A model generated the notes under the pieces. The model saw only the letters and a program-made list of their open reading frames with translations, was not told the DNA's origin and searched no databases. Source: JAQGMJ01 sp036271855 (lineage in GTDB: Bacteria; Pseudomonadota; Gammaproteobacteria; Burkholderiales; JAEUOS01). Taken from it: a DNA stretch of 38,343 nucleotides. This document shows, one piece after another, positions 30,969-38,343 of this stretch (positions within the stretch are counted from its first letter, which is position 1; the number at the start of each line of letters is the position of its first letter). Location of the stretch: positions 1 to 38,343 of the forward strand of contig DATAZV010000154.1 of assembly GCA_036271855.1 (NCBI GenBank), given 5' to 3'. The position numbers were made by a program, and so were the translations under genes.

Positions 30969-31558
30969 TGAGTTCAGGACACATGGACCGCCGCGACGTC
31001 GCGCGCAAACTCCTGGCTGCACGCGGCGAGGCCCTGATCGTCACCGGCCTGGGTTCGACCTGCTACGACGCCGGCGCGATCGCCGACCACCCTCTCACCT
31101 TCGCCTTCTGGGGCGGCATGGGCGCTGCTGCAATGACCGGCCTGGGTCTTGCGCTGGCGCAAAAAAAGCGCCCGGTGCTGGTATGGACTGGCGACGGCGA
31201 AATGCTGATGGGCCTCGGGGCGCTGGCCACCCTGGGCACACAGGCGCCGCCCAATCTTTCCATCGTGGTGATCGACAACGAGCTCTATAGCGAAACCGGG
31301 ATGCAAAAGACCCATACCGCGCGCGGCCTGGACCTGGCCGGCATGGCCAAGGCGGCCGGGTTCGAGCGCAGCGCCACCATCCGCACCGAGGCGGAGCTGG
31401 ACGAGTGGATTCCAAAACTCTACAAACCCGAGGGCGCGGCCTTCGTCGCCATCAAGGTGAACGACGCACGTTACCCGCTGACCCTGAAAATCCGTGACGG
31501 CAGCCTGCTGAAAAACCGCTTTCGCGAAGCCCTGCTGGGCAGCAAGGCCCTGGAGTAG
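30965..31558 (+). CDS. TPP-dependent decarboxylase, beta (pyrophosphate-binding) subunit
   Basis: The 197-residue partner carries the TPP/Mg site: the GDG motif in WTGDGEMLMGLGALATLG, followed about 27 residues later by the metal-binding Asn in VVIDNELYSETG. FWGGMGAAAMTGLGLALA is the usual dimer segment. ATG 30965 (the first of a tandem ATGATG) overlaps the alpha stop, so the subunits are made in equal amounts. The open frame extends upstream inside the alpha gene, but that part is not family-like. With the alpha subunit it forms a ComDE-like heteromer in the cytoplasm. Confidence 0.9.
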   Translation: MMSSGHMDRRDVARKLLAARGEALIVTGLGSTCYDAGAIADHPLTFAFWGGMGAAAMTGLGLALAQKKRPVLVWTGDGEMLMGLGALATLGTQAPPNLSIVVIDNELYSETGMQKTHTARGLDLAGMAKAAGFERSATIRTEAELDEWIPKLYKPEGAAFVAIKVNDARYPLTLKIRDGSLLKNRFREALLGSKALE

Positions 31559-31562
31559 ACCC

Positions 31563-32966
31563 ATGAGCGCCTCTTCTTCCTCTGCCGCCCTGCTGGCCAC
31601 CTATGCCCGCTCGCAGGAACTGATCACCTTCCTGCATGGCATGTCCGCAAAGACCGTCCCCGATAAGGTGATGAGCATGGCGCGCCATTGCCTGCTCGAC
31701 ACCCTGGGCTGCGCGCTGTTCGGCTCCACCCAGCCGTGGTCGAAGATTCTGCGCGAGGAAATGGCGGCGGAAGAGGCGCGCGGCGTCGGCAGCGTCTTCG
31801 GCACCGACCTGAAATTGGCCGCACCCGCGGCGGCACTGTGCAACGGCACTGCGGTGCACGGCTTCGAGCTGGACGACCTGGTGGACGAGCCCATCGTGCA
31901 CCCGGGCTGCGTGATCATTCCTGCCGCCCTGGCCACCGCCGAGAGCATCAATGCTTCCGGCGAGCGCCTGCTGCTGGGCATCATCGCCGGCTACGAGGCA
32001 ATGGCGCGCTTAGGCATGGCGCTGGGCGTCGATGTCGCGCATCGCGGCTTTCACAAGACCACGCTCACCGGCCCGGTGGCGGGCGCGATCGCCTGCGGCG
32101 TGGTGCGCGGACTTTCGGTGGCGCAATTGCAGATCGCCGCCGGCCTCGGCGTGTCCGCCTCCTGCGGCATCAAGAGCTTCGCCGCCGGCACCGGCGGCGG
32201 CATGATGAAGCGCATGCACGCCGGGCGCGCGGCGGAATCGTCGGTGCGCATGGCGCAACTGGCGGCACGCGATTTCAGCGCCCCGCCTTCGGCCATCGAC
32301 GGCAAGTTCGGCCTGCTCGAAGTCTATGGCGGTGAAGACCGCGATCCGGACCAACTGGTGAAAGACCTCGGCCGCCGCTGGGCCACCGACAACATCTACG
32401 TCAAGCTCTACCCTTGCTGCAGCTGGATCCAGTCCGCGGTGCAGCAGCTCGTCGCCCTGCGCGGCGACAGCCCCGTAACGCCTGAACAAGTCCGCAAGGT
32501 GCGTATCGGCGTTTGCGCCTATGCCGCACGCAACAACGGCGCGGTGGCGCCGCCAGACACCATGGGCGCGCAATACAGTTTTCCCTATTGCGCCGCGGTG
32601 GCGCTGACCGCCGACCCGCAAGACCCGGAGATGTACCGCAGCGCCGGACTCGACGATGCCGCGCGGCGCGCCCTGGCAACCAGGGTGGAGCTGTACACCG
32701 ACCCCGAAATGGAAGCCGCGCACCCCAAGCACTACGGCGCGCGCGTCGAGGTCGAACTGACCGACGGCCGCAAGATGCAAAGCGCCCTGCTCGACCCGCA
32801 CGGCATGCCGGCCGATCCCTGCACCCCGCCGGAACGCGAAGCCAAGTTCCGCCGCCTCGCCAAAGGCGTGATTTCAGGCGCGGCTGCTGACGGCGTAGTT
32901 GCCGCGGCACGCAACGCCGCCGCGCTGAAAAGCGTGACCGAGCTCACCGCGCTATTGCGTGCCTGA
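31563..32966 (+). CDS. MmgE/PrpD family protein
   Basis: This 467-residue protein belongs to the MmgE/PrpD family, which includes 2-methylcitrate dehydratase and cis-aconitate decarboxylase. Typical blocks are CLLDTLGCALFGS (about residues 43-55), GFELDDLVDEPIVHPGCVIIPAAL (split by the family His/Asp residues), GYEAMARLG and KLYPCCSWIQSAV. The start follows the beta-subunit stop by four bases, with GGAG inside the preceding gene. Members dehydrate or decarboxylate citrate-like tri- and dicarboxylates. Beside aconitase and close to tcuA and prpF, a tricarboxylate substrate is likely (inference). The exact reaction is not assignable by eye. Confidence 0.9.
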   Translation: MSASSSSAALLATYARSQELITFLHGMSAKTVPDKVMSMARHCLLDTLGCALFGSTQPWSKILREEMAAEEARGVGSVFGTDLKLAAPAAALCNGTAVHGFELDDLVDEPIVHPGCVIIPAALATAESINASGERLLLGIIAGYEAMARLGMALGVDVAHRGFHKTTLTGPVAGAIACGVVRGLSVAQLQIAAGLGVSASCGIKSFAAGTGGGMMKRMHAGRAAESSVRMAQLAARDFSAPPSAIDGKFGLLEVYGGEDRDPDQLVKDLGRRWATDNIYVKLYPCCSWIQSAVQQLVALRGDSPVTPEQVRKVRIGVCAYAARNNGAVAPPDTMGAQYSFPYCAAVALTADPQDPEMYRSAGLDDAARRALATRVELYTDPEMEAAHPKHYGARVEVELTDGRKMQSALLDPHGMPADPCTPPEREAKFRRLAKGVISGAAADGVVAAARNAAALKSVTELTALLRA

Positions 32967-32993
32967 CCAACAATAGCAACCAGGAATTGCAGC

Positions 32994-35717
32994 ATGTCCC
33001 CGAGTTTTCCCAACCCTCTGCGCGACGCCTGCCGCGCCGAGCTTGATCTCGGTAGCGGCGCTTTCGGCCTGTCGCGGCCCGCCGCCTACTATTCGCTGCT
33101 CCGGCTCGAAGCCCAGGGTGTCGGGCCGCTGTCGCGCCTGCCGGTGTCCATCCGCGTGGTGCTGGAGTCGCTGCTGCGCAATTGCGACGGCCGCAAGGTG
33201 GAAGAGCGCAACGTACGCGAAGTCGCGGCATGGAAGCCGAATGCGCCGCGCACCACGGAAATCCCCTTCGTCGTCGGCCGCGTGGTGCTCAACTGCGCCG
33301 CCGGCATTCCGCTGCTGGGCGACCTCACCGCCATGCGCGACGCGGTGAAACTGCGCGGCGGCGACCCGCAAAGCGTGCAGCCCCAGGTGCCGGTGGACAT
33401 GACCCTGGACCACACCCTGGCGGTGGACTACTCCGGCTCGCCGGACGCTCTGCTGCGCAATATGCAGCTAGAAGTCGAGCGCAACAACGAGCGCTTCGCC
33501 TTCGTCAAATGGGCGGTGCAGGCCTTCAAGGGCGTGCGCCTGATCCCGCCCGGCTTCGGCATCCTGCACCAGATCAATCTCGAATATTTCGCGCCGGGCC
33601 TGATCGTGCGCGATGGCGTCGCCTATGCCGACAGCCTGGTCGGCACCGATTCGCACACTTGCATGATCGCGGGTCTCGGAACCGTCGGCTGGGGCGTGGG
33701 CGGCATCGAAGCGGCGGCGGCAACCCTGGGCCAGCCGGTCTACATGCTGACGCCGGACGTGGTCGGGGTCAACATCATCGGGGCCCTGAATGCCGGCGTC
33801 ACCGCAACCGACCTGGTGCTGCATGTGACGCAGATGATGCGCCGCGCCAAGGTGGTGGGCAAGTTCGTCGAGTTTTTCGGCAGCGGTACCGCGCATCTCA
33901 CCGTGCCGGACCGCGCCACTATTGCCAATATGGCGGTGGAGTATGGCGCCACCATCGGATTTTTTCCGGTGGATGAGCAGACCTGCCGCTTTTTGCGCCA
34001 GACCGGTCGGCCCGAGGCCGATGTCAAAGCGGTCGAGGCCTACTACCGCGCGCAAGGCTTGTTCGGCACGCATCTTCCGGGGGAAATCGACTACACACAA
34101 ACCCTGACCCTGGACTTGTCGCAGATCGTGGCAGCCGTGGCCGGACCGAAGCGCCCGCAAGACCGGATTCCCCTGCCGGAACTCAAAAGTAATTTCTCGG
34201 CTGCCCTGCGCACGCCGATTGCCGAAGGCGGCTATGGCCGTCCTGTCGCCGATGCCGGCGAGGTCGCGGTGATGGAGCGCGATACGGCAACAGCGCTGCG
34301 CGACGGCCGCATCGTCATCGCCGCCATCACCTCCTGCACCAACACCTCCAACCCCAGCGTGATGCTGGCGGCCGGTATCGTGGCCAGGAAGGCGATGGCG
34401 AAGGGCCTGACCGTGCGTTCCTGGGTCAAGACCTCGCTGGCGCCAGGCTCGCGCGTGGTAAGCAAATACCTGGAAGCGGCCAATCTGCAGGGCGACCTCG
34501 ACAAGCTGGGCTTCAACGTAGTCGGCTATAGCTGTACCACCTGCGTCGGCAGTTCCGGGCCGCTGAACGACAGGCTGGAAGAGCAGATCGTCGCCGACGA
34601 CCTGGTGGCCTGCGCGGTGCTCTCCGGCAACCGCAATTTCGAAGCGCGTATCCACCCGCAGGTGCGCGCCGCCTTTCTCGCCAGCCCGCCGCTGGTGGTG
34701 GCTTTCGCGTTGGCCGGACGCATCGACATCGATTTCGAGCAGGAGCCGCTGGGCATCGCCCGCAACGGCAGCCCGGTCTACCTGAAGGATGTCTGGCCCA
34801 GCAGCGAAGAACTCAATGCCGCGATGGCCATCGGCGCCGATCCGCGCTTTTATCGCGAGGTCTACAGCATGGACTTCGACACCACCAATCCCTACTGGGG
34901 CGAGGTGCCGGGCACAGGCGGACAGTTGTTTCCCTGGGATGCGCAATCGCTGTACATCAAGCCGCCGCCCTTTCTCACCGACCCCAAGCTGCAGGGCTCC
35001 AGCCTGCGCGATGCCGTCGGCGGCCGCGCGATCGCGATTCTCGGCGACTCCATCACCACCGACCACATCAGCCCGATCGGCAGCATCAAAACCGGCGGCC
35101 CGGCGGGCAACTACCTCGCCGAACGCGGCATCCGCCCGCCCGACTTCAACAACTACGGCTCGCGGCGCGTGAACCATGAAGTGATGGTGCGCGGCGCCTT
35201 TGCCAATGTGCGCCTGCGCAACCAGATGGTGCCCGGCGTCGAAGGCGGCATCACCAAGCACTATCCGGACGGCCGCGAATTGCCGATTTTCGATGCCGCC
35301 ATGGCCTACGCGGACGAAGGCGTGCCGCTGTTCGTTTTCGCCGGCGAGGAGTACGGCACCGGCAGCGCGCGCGACTGGGCCGCCAAGGGTACGCGCCTCC
35401 TGGGCGTGCGGGCAGTAATCGCCAGGAGCTTCGAGCGCATCCACCGCAGCAACCTGGTGGGCCTGGGCGTGCTGCCCTGCCAGCTGCCCGAGGGTGTCAG
35501 CGCCGCAACGCTGAAACTTACGGGCGAGGAGACCTTCGACCTGCTCGGCCTGGCCGAGCCGGTGAAGACGCGCCAGCCGGTAACCCTGAAAATCCATCGC
35601 CGCGACGGCAGCACCGAAGAAGTAAAACTCACCCTGCGCCTGGACACGCCGGCGGAGATCGACTATGTACGCCAGGGTGGCATCCTGCCCTTCATCCTGA
35701 GCGAACTGATGCACTAA
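32994..35717 (+). CDS. acnA: Aconitate hydratase, AcnA type
   Basis: The 907-residue enzyme interconverts citrate, cis-aconitate and isocitrate with a [4Fe-4S] cluster. The cluster cysteines are C448 (ITSCTNTSNP), C514 and C517 (GYSCTTCVGSSGPL). GTDSHTCM, GDSITTDHISPIGS and EEYGTGSARDWAAKG are AcnA-typical substrate-site motifs. Length is the AcnA norm and longer than AcnD. It is the last gene of the plus-strand run, 27 bases after PrpD, and is followed by a strong terminator. A second, pathway-specific aconitase next to Bug genes is likely in addition to a housekeeping copy elsewhere (inference). AcnD-type 2-methylisocitrate dehydratase is the alternative. Confidence 0.92.
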   Translation: MSPSFPNPLRDACRAELDLGSGAFGLSRPAAYYSLLRLEAQGVGPLSRLPVSIRVVLESLLRNCDGRKVEERNVREVAAWKPNAPRTTEIPFVVGRVVLNCAAGIPLLGDLTAMRDAVKLRGGDPQSVQPQVPVDMTLDHTLAVDYSGSPDALLRNMQLEVERNNERFAFVKWAVQAFKGVRLIPPGFGILHQINLEYFAPGLIVRDGVAYADSLVGTDSHTCMIAGLGTVGWGVGGIEAAAATLGQPVYMLTPDVVGVNIIGALNAGVTATDLVLHVTQMMRRAKVVGKFVEFFGSGTAHLTVPDRATIANMAVEYGATIGFFPVDEQTCRFLRQTGRPEADVKAVEAYYRAQGLFGTHLPGEIDYTQTLTLDLSQIVAAVAGPKRPQDRIPLPELKSNFSAALRTPIAEGGYGRPVADAGEVAVMERDTATALRDGRIVIAAITSCTNTSNPSVMLAAGIVARKAMAKGLTVRSWVKTSLAPGSRVVSKYLEAANLQGDLDKLGFNVVGYSCTTCVGSSGPLNDRLEEQIVADDLVACAVLSGNRNFEARIHPQVRAAFLASPPLVVAFALAGRIDIDFEQEPLGIARNGSPVYLKDVWPSSEELNAAMAIGADPRFYREVYSMDFDTTNPYWGEVPGTGGQLFPWDAQSLYIKPPPFLTDPKLQGSSLRDAVGGRAIAILGDSITTDHISPIGSIKTGGPAGNYLAERGIRPPDFNNYGSRRVNHEVMVRGAFANVRLRNQMVPGVEGGITKHYPDGRELPIFDAAMAYADEGVPLFVFAGEEYGTGSARDWAAKGTRLLGVRAVIARSFERIHRSNLVGLGVLPCQLPEGVSAATLKLTGEETFDLLGLAEPVKTRQPVTLKIHRRDGSTEEVKLTLRLDTPAEIDYVRQGGILPFILSELMH

Positions 35718-35739
35718 CTCCGGCACCACTGGACAAATC

Positions 35740-35766
35740 GGGAGAGCGCAGCTCTCCCGTTTTTCT
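35740..35766 (+). terminator. Terminator of the acnA operon
   Basis: A perfect 8-bp stem GGGAGAGC (35740-35747) and GCTCTCCC (35751-35758) has a GCA triloop and is followed by GTTTTTCT. It begins 22 bases after the acnA stop and is a strong Rho-independent terminator for plus-strand transcription. Confidence 0.9.
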
Positions 35767-35777
35767 ATTCGCCCCCG

Positions 35778-35801
35778 AAAAAAAGCCGCCCGCAGGCGGC
35801 T
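35778..35801 (-). terminator. Terminator of the prpF-tcuA operon
   Basis: On the minus strand AGCCGCC (35801-35795) and GGCGGCT (35790-35784) pair around a four-base loop and are followed by a run of seven T (35784-35778). It lies 54 bases after the tcuA-like stop. It is back to back with the acnA terminator, 11 bases away, so the convergent operons are insulated from each other. Confidence 0.9.
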
Positions 35802-35855
35802 AGTTCAATGGGCGGCCGTTACACCGCCCATCGAAGGGTACAACAACAAACCTTT

Positions 35856-37358
35856 TTACTGCTTCGCCTTGGCGTACTTGCTGGCGCTGTGCCCGGCGAT
35901 GCGCCCGAACACCATGCCGCTGGTCAAGCCGGTGGCGCCGGGGTAGTTGAAGTAGAACAGGCCGCCGACCATCTCGCCTGCCGCGAACAGCCCGGGCATC
36001 ACCTCATGATTGGTGTTCACAACCTCGCCGTCATTGGAAATGCGCACGCCGCCGAAGGTGAAGGTGATGCCGCAAGTGATGGCGTAGGCGTGGAACGGCG
36101 CCTTGAGGATCGGATTGGCCCAGTTGGAGCGCGGTACCGGCAGGCCATCCGCGCCACGCCCATCCTTGATGTTCGGGTTGAAGGGCACATCGGCCTTCAC
36201 CGCAGCGTTGTACTCCTTGATGGTCTTGAGCAACTGTTCCTGGTTGACGCCGTCCATCTGCGCCACCAGTTCCTCGATGGTGTTGGCGATCACCTTGGTG
36301 ACGTGCTTGGTGCGGTACTCCGGGCGCAGCAGATGCAGCACGCTGGCGTCGTAGATCTGCCAGGCGCACTGGCCCGGCTGCTCAAGAATGATCTGGCCGT
36401 ACTTGGCGTAGGTGTAGTTGCGGAAGTCGGCGCCCTCGTCGAGAAAGCGCTTGCCGTCGTTGTTGATGATGATCGAAAAAGGGTAGCTGTCGCGCTCGTA
36501 GTCGTTGGTCAGCGCGTAATCGCCGAAGTCGGAGGCGTAACGCTCCCAGCCTACCGCATGCGCACCGGACCAGTGGCCGCGCGGCTGCGCGCCGGCGCGC
36601 AGCGCCATCGCCAGGCCGTCGCCGGTGTTGAAGCGGGTGCCGCGCACCTTCGCCAGGTCCCAGCCCTTACCGAGGTAGCGGCCGCGCCATTCGGTGTTGG
36701 CTTCGAAGCCGCCACAGGCCAGGATCACCGCGCGCGCCACCAGGGTATGCGTGACGCCATTCAGGCGCACGGTGACACCGGTGGTCACGCCCTCGTCCTG
36801 CACCAGGTCTTTCACCCAGGCGTCGTACACCACGCTGACGCCGGCCTTGGCCGCCGCCTTGTAGAGTCCATCGACCAGGCCCGGGCCGCCGCTCCAGGCG
36901 GCCATGGTGGCGCCGCCCCAGAACTTGAACTTACCGTCGATGTTAAAGGCCTGGCGGCCGAATTGCGGCTCGAACTTGATGCCGTGGGCCACCAGCCAGT
37001 GCAGGCCGGGGTTGCTGCCCTTGACCAGGAGTTCGCACAGGTCGGGGTCGGTGCGGTTTTGGGTGATGCGCGCCATATCGTCGAAAAACTGCTCTTCGGT
37101 ATAGCTGCCGAAGTCGCTCGACTCCATTTCCTTGTCAGTCAGGTGCGGCGCCAGGGCGCGAATGTCGTCGGCACCGTTGTACACGAAACGCATCAGGCCT
37201 TCGGTGTAGGTGCTGTTGCCGCCACGTTCTTCCTCCGGCGCGCGCTCCAGCACCAATACCTTGGCGCCCTCTTCGGCCGCGGTGATGGCCGCGCACAAGG
37301 CGGCGTTGCCGCCGCCGACCACGATCACATCCCAATTCTGCTTGCTGACGTCTGCCAT
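35856..37358 (-). CDS. tcuA: FAD-dependent tricarballylate dehydrogenase-like flavoprotein (TcuA-like)
   Basis: This 500-residue flavoprotein is of the fumarate reductase/succinate dehydrogenase family. It has the FAD loop VVGGGNAALCAAITAAEEG, then ERAPEEERGGNSTYTEG, a CGGFEANTEWR segment, the catalytic-domain INNDGKRFLDEGADF and the C-terminal FAD contact FAAGEMVGGLFYFNYPGATGL (split by the family Gly). GGNSTYTEG and the general order match TcuA, which oxidises tricarballylate to cis-aconitate. Tandem ATGs occur at 37361 and 37358; the second has the better spacing (5 bases) from GGGG, so I chose it. It lies 24 bases after the prpF stop, in one operon. A related succinate- or 3-oxosteroid-type dehydrogenase is the alternative. 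No TcuB-like electron-transfer gene is visible in the window. Confidence 0.8.
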   Translation of the reverse strand: MADVSKQNWDVIVVGGGNAALCAAITAAEEGAKVLVLERAPEEERGGNSTYTEGLMRFVYNGADDIRALAPHLTDKEMESSDFGSYTEEQFFDDMARITQNRTDPDLCELLVKGSNPGLHWLVAHGIKFEPQFGRQAFNIDGKFKFWGGATMAAWSGGPGLVDGLYKAAAKAGVSVVYDAWVKDLVQDEGVTTGVTVRLNGVTHTLVARAVILACGGFEANTEWRGRYLGKGWDLAKVRGTRFNTGDGLAMALRAGAQPRGHWSGAHAVGWERYASDFGDYALTNDYERDSYPFSIIINNDGKRFLDEGADFRNYTYAKYGQIILEQPGQCAWQIYDASVLHLLRPEYRTKHVTKVIANTIEELVAQMDGVNQEQLLKTIKEYNAAVKADVPFNPNIKDGRGADGLPVPRSNWANPILKAPFHAYAITCGITFTFGGVRISNDGEVVNTNHEVMPGLFAAGEMVGGLFYFNYPGATGLTSGMVFGRIAGHSASKYAKAKQ

Positions 37359-37382
37359 CATTTCCCCGTGCTTTTGCGAAAC

Positions 37383-38343
37383 TTATTCAAGGGCCGAAGC
37401 CCTCACCAGTAAATTGCCTTCGAACAGGCGCCGCTGCGTGCGATAAAAACCACCGCGCAGCACCTTCCAGTTGCCGTTTTCCAGTGCCACTTCAGCGGCC
37501 ACGCGCAGCACACCCGATGGCATGGCGATGCGAATGTCCCCGCTGTCGCGCGCCTCCGGGCGCGTGGCCTGGTGCACCACGCTGCCGGTGAGGCGCGCGG
37601 CGGCGGCCATGCACATGGAAACGCCCAGCGGCAACGCGCGATGCGGCTGGCCGTTGGAAATAGCGCGCGCCACCAGGTCGACTTCGCTGCCCGGAATTCT
37701 GGCAGCGGAGAGAGTTTGTGTGTCCACCGGCGCGGTGACAAATGCAACGAAGGGCACAGTGGTCTTTTTCAGCGCTTCGGCTTCGGTTTTGGCCAAGCCC
37801 ATGCGCATGGAAGCAGCAACGCGGATCGCCGACAGCTTGGCCATCAGCTCGCGGTTTTTATCGATCTCGTCGGGTAACTCGCGCCCGCTGATGCCCAGGT
37901 CCTGGGCGCGTACGAAGACGCAAGCGTTGCTGGCATCGATCAGCGAGGCCTCGATTTCACCGACGCCCGGCACATCCAGTCTTTCAATTACCTTGCCGGT
38001 GGGCAAAAGCTTGCCGGTGGAAGCGCCACCGGGATCGAGAAAGTCCAGGCGCAGCGGCGCGCCGGTGCCGGCGACGCCGGGAATCTCCAGGTCGCCATCG
38101 ACGGCGGCCACGCCGTCTTCCACCGGGAAATGCGCGACGATCACCTTGTTGGTGTTGGTGTTGTGGATACGTACGCTGGTCGATGTTCCGCTGGCCGACA
38201 GCATGCCCTGATCCACCGCGTAGGGACCGACGGCGGAAGTCATGTTGCCGCACAGCGCGCTGTAATCGACGTGCGCCTTGTCGACCAGGACTTGCGCGAA
38301 GGTGTAGTCCACGTCCGCGTCCGGGCGGGTCGGCGGGCCGATG
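37383..38343 (-). CDS. prpF: PrpF-family isomerase (partial, N-terminus beyond right edge)
   Basis: The last 319 or so codons of a PrpF-family protein are visible; the frame stays open to the window edge, so the start is missing. DADVDYTFAQVLVDKAHVDYS and CGNMTSAVGPYAVDQGM (both split here from longer blocks) are family hallmarks, with the catalytic-type Cys in LCGNMTSAVG. PrpF isomerises 2-methylaconitate or aconitate (cis/trans); the related GalD/LigU proteins are 4-oxalomesaconate tautomerases. Being upstream of the TcuA-like gene, it would convert a trans-aconitate-type product into the form aconitase accepts (inference). The GTG at 38312 is an internal codon, not a true start. Confidence 0.88.
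   Translation of the reverse strand, partial: IGPPTRPDADVDYTFAQVLVDKAHVDYSALCGNMTSAVGPYAVDQGMLSASGTSTSVRIHNTNTNKVIVAHFPVEDGVAAVDGDLEIPGVAGTGAPLRLDFLDPGGASTGKLLPTGKVIERLDVPGVGEIEASLIDASNACVFVRAQDLGISGRELPDEIDKNRELMAKLSAIRVAASMRMGLAKTEAEALKKTTVPFVAFVTAPVDTQTLSAARIPGSEVDLVARAISNGQPHRALPLGVSMCMAAAARLTGSVVHQATRPEARDSGDIRIAMPSGVLRVAAEVALENGNWKVLRGGFYRTQRRLFEGNLLVRASALE

Noticed and set aside
33468..35729. A 753-codon minus-strand open frame opposite aconitase
   Set aside because: It has shadow composition and no recognisable motifs; the plus strand has all AcnA motifs and a ribosome site.
1..38343. CRISPR arrays, insertion sequences, prophage or plasmid origin
   Set aside because: No spaced direct repeats, transposase-like or integrase-like proteins or iterons were seen on either strand; the only tandem repeats are coding units in rluB.

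Overview
This GC-rich, gene-dense window looks chromosomal and betaproteobacterial, most likely Burkholderiales. The evidence is an scpB-rluB pair with an Arg/Gly/Asn-rich RluB extension, and four solitary Bug/TctC-type periplasmic tricarboxylate-binding proteins, a family hugely expanded in that order. A stand-alone initiator tRNA sits among catabolic operons. No transposase, integrase, phage gene, CRISPR array or rRNA was seen.

Layout. (1) 1-1172, minus: the 5' part of rluB and all of scpB. (2) 1434-4044, minus: hmgA, a NIPSNAP protein and a ketopantoate-reductase-like enzyme. (3) 4173-4335: tRNA-fMet with its own promoter and terminator. (4) 4372-10376: a minus-strand pair (thiolase-like protein plus OB-fold/DUF35 partner) divergent from a plus-strand operon (TetR regulator, SMP-30/gluconolactonase, acyl-CoA ligase, Bug receptor). 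This looks like a CoA-dependent catabolic island. (5) 10432-15466: a signalling block with an OmpR-type regulator (minus), a small secreted Ala/Ser-rich protein, a single-domain receiver, a hybrid histidine kinase and another Bug receptor. A TTACA-N2-TGTAA element sits at both of its regulatory regions. (6) 15490-23890, minus: two probable units. First comes an ABC-type binding protein overlapping a CHASE hybrid kinase; then an NMT1-like binding protein without a signal peptide, followed by the three subunits of a molybdenum hydroxylase (large, small, medium). (7) 24147-35717, plus: a small orphan protein, a GMC oxidoreductase, Bug, an enolase-superfamily enzyme, a beta-hydroxyacid dehydrogenase, Bug, a two-subunit TPP-dependent decarboxylase, MmgE/PrpD and aconitase. 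(8) 35856-38343, minus: a tricarballylate-dehydrogenase-like flavoprotein and a PrpF-family isomerase running off the right edge. These converge on the aconitase across two back-to-back terminators.

How the genes fit together. The right-hand third combines enzymes known from tricarballylate, aconitate and methylcitrate metabolism (TcuA-like, PrpF, PrpD and AcnA families) with acid-sugar enzymes and two Bug receptors. I infer a catabolic locus for a tricarboxylate or hydroxy-acid that feeds the TCA cycle; the substrate cannot be read from sequence. The two kinase loci are the most unusual parts. One is flanked by Bug receptors and carries a repeated palindrome; the other is translationally coupled to a periplasmic binding protein with no transporter beside it. 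Both look like sensory systems that use solute-binding proteins as ligand receptors.

Limits: all calls come from reading motifs, start sites and gene order by eye. No similarity search, structure prediction or folding calculation was run.
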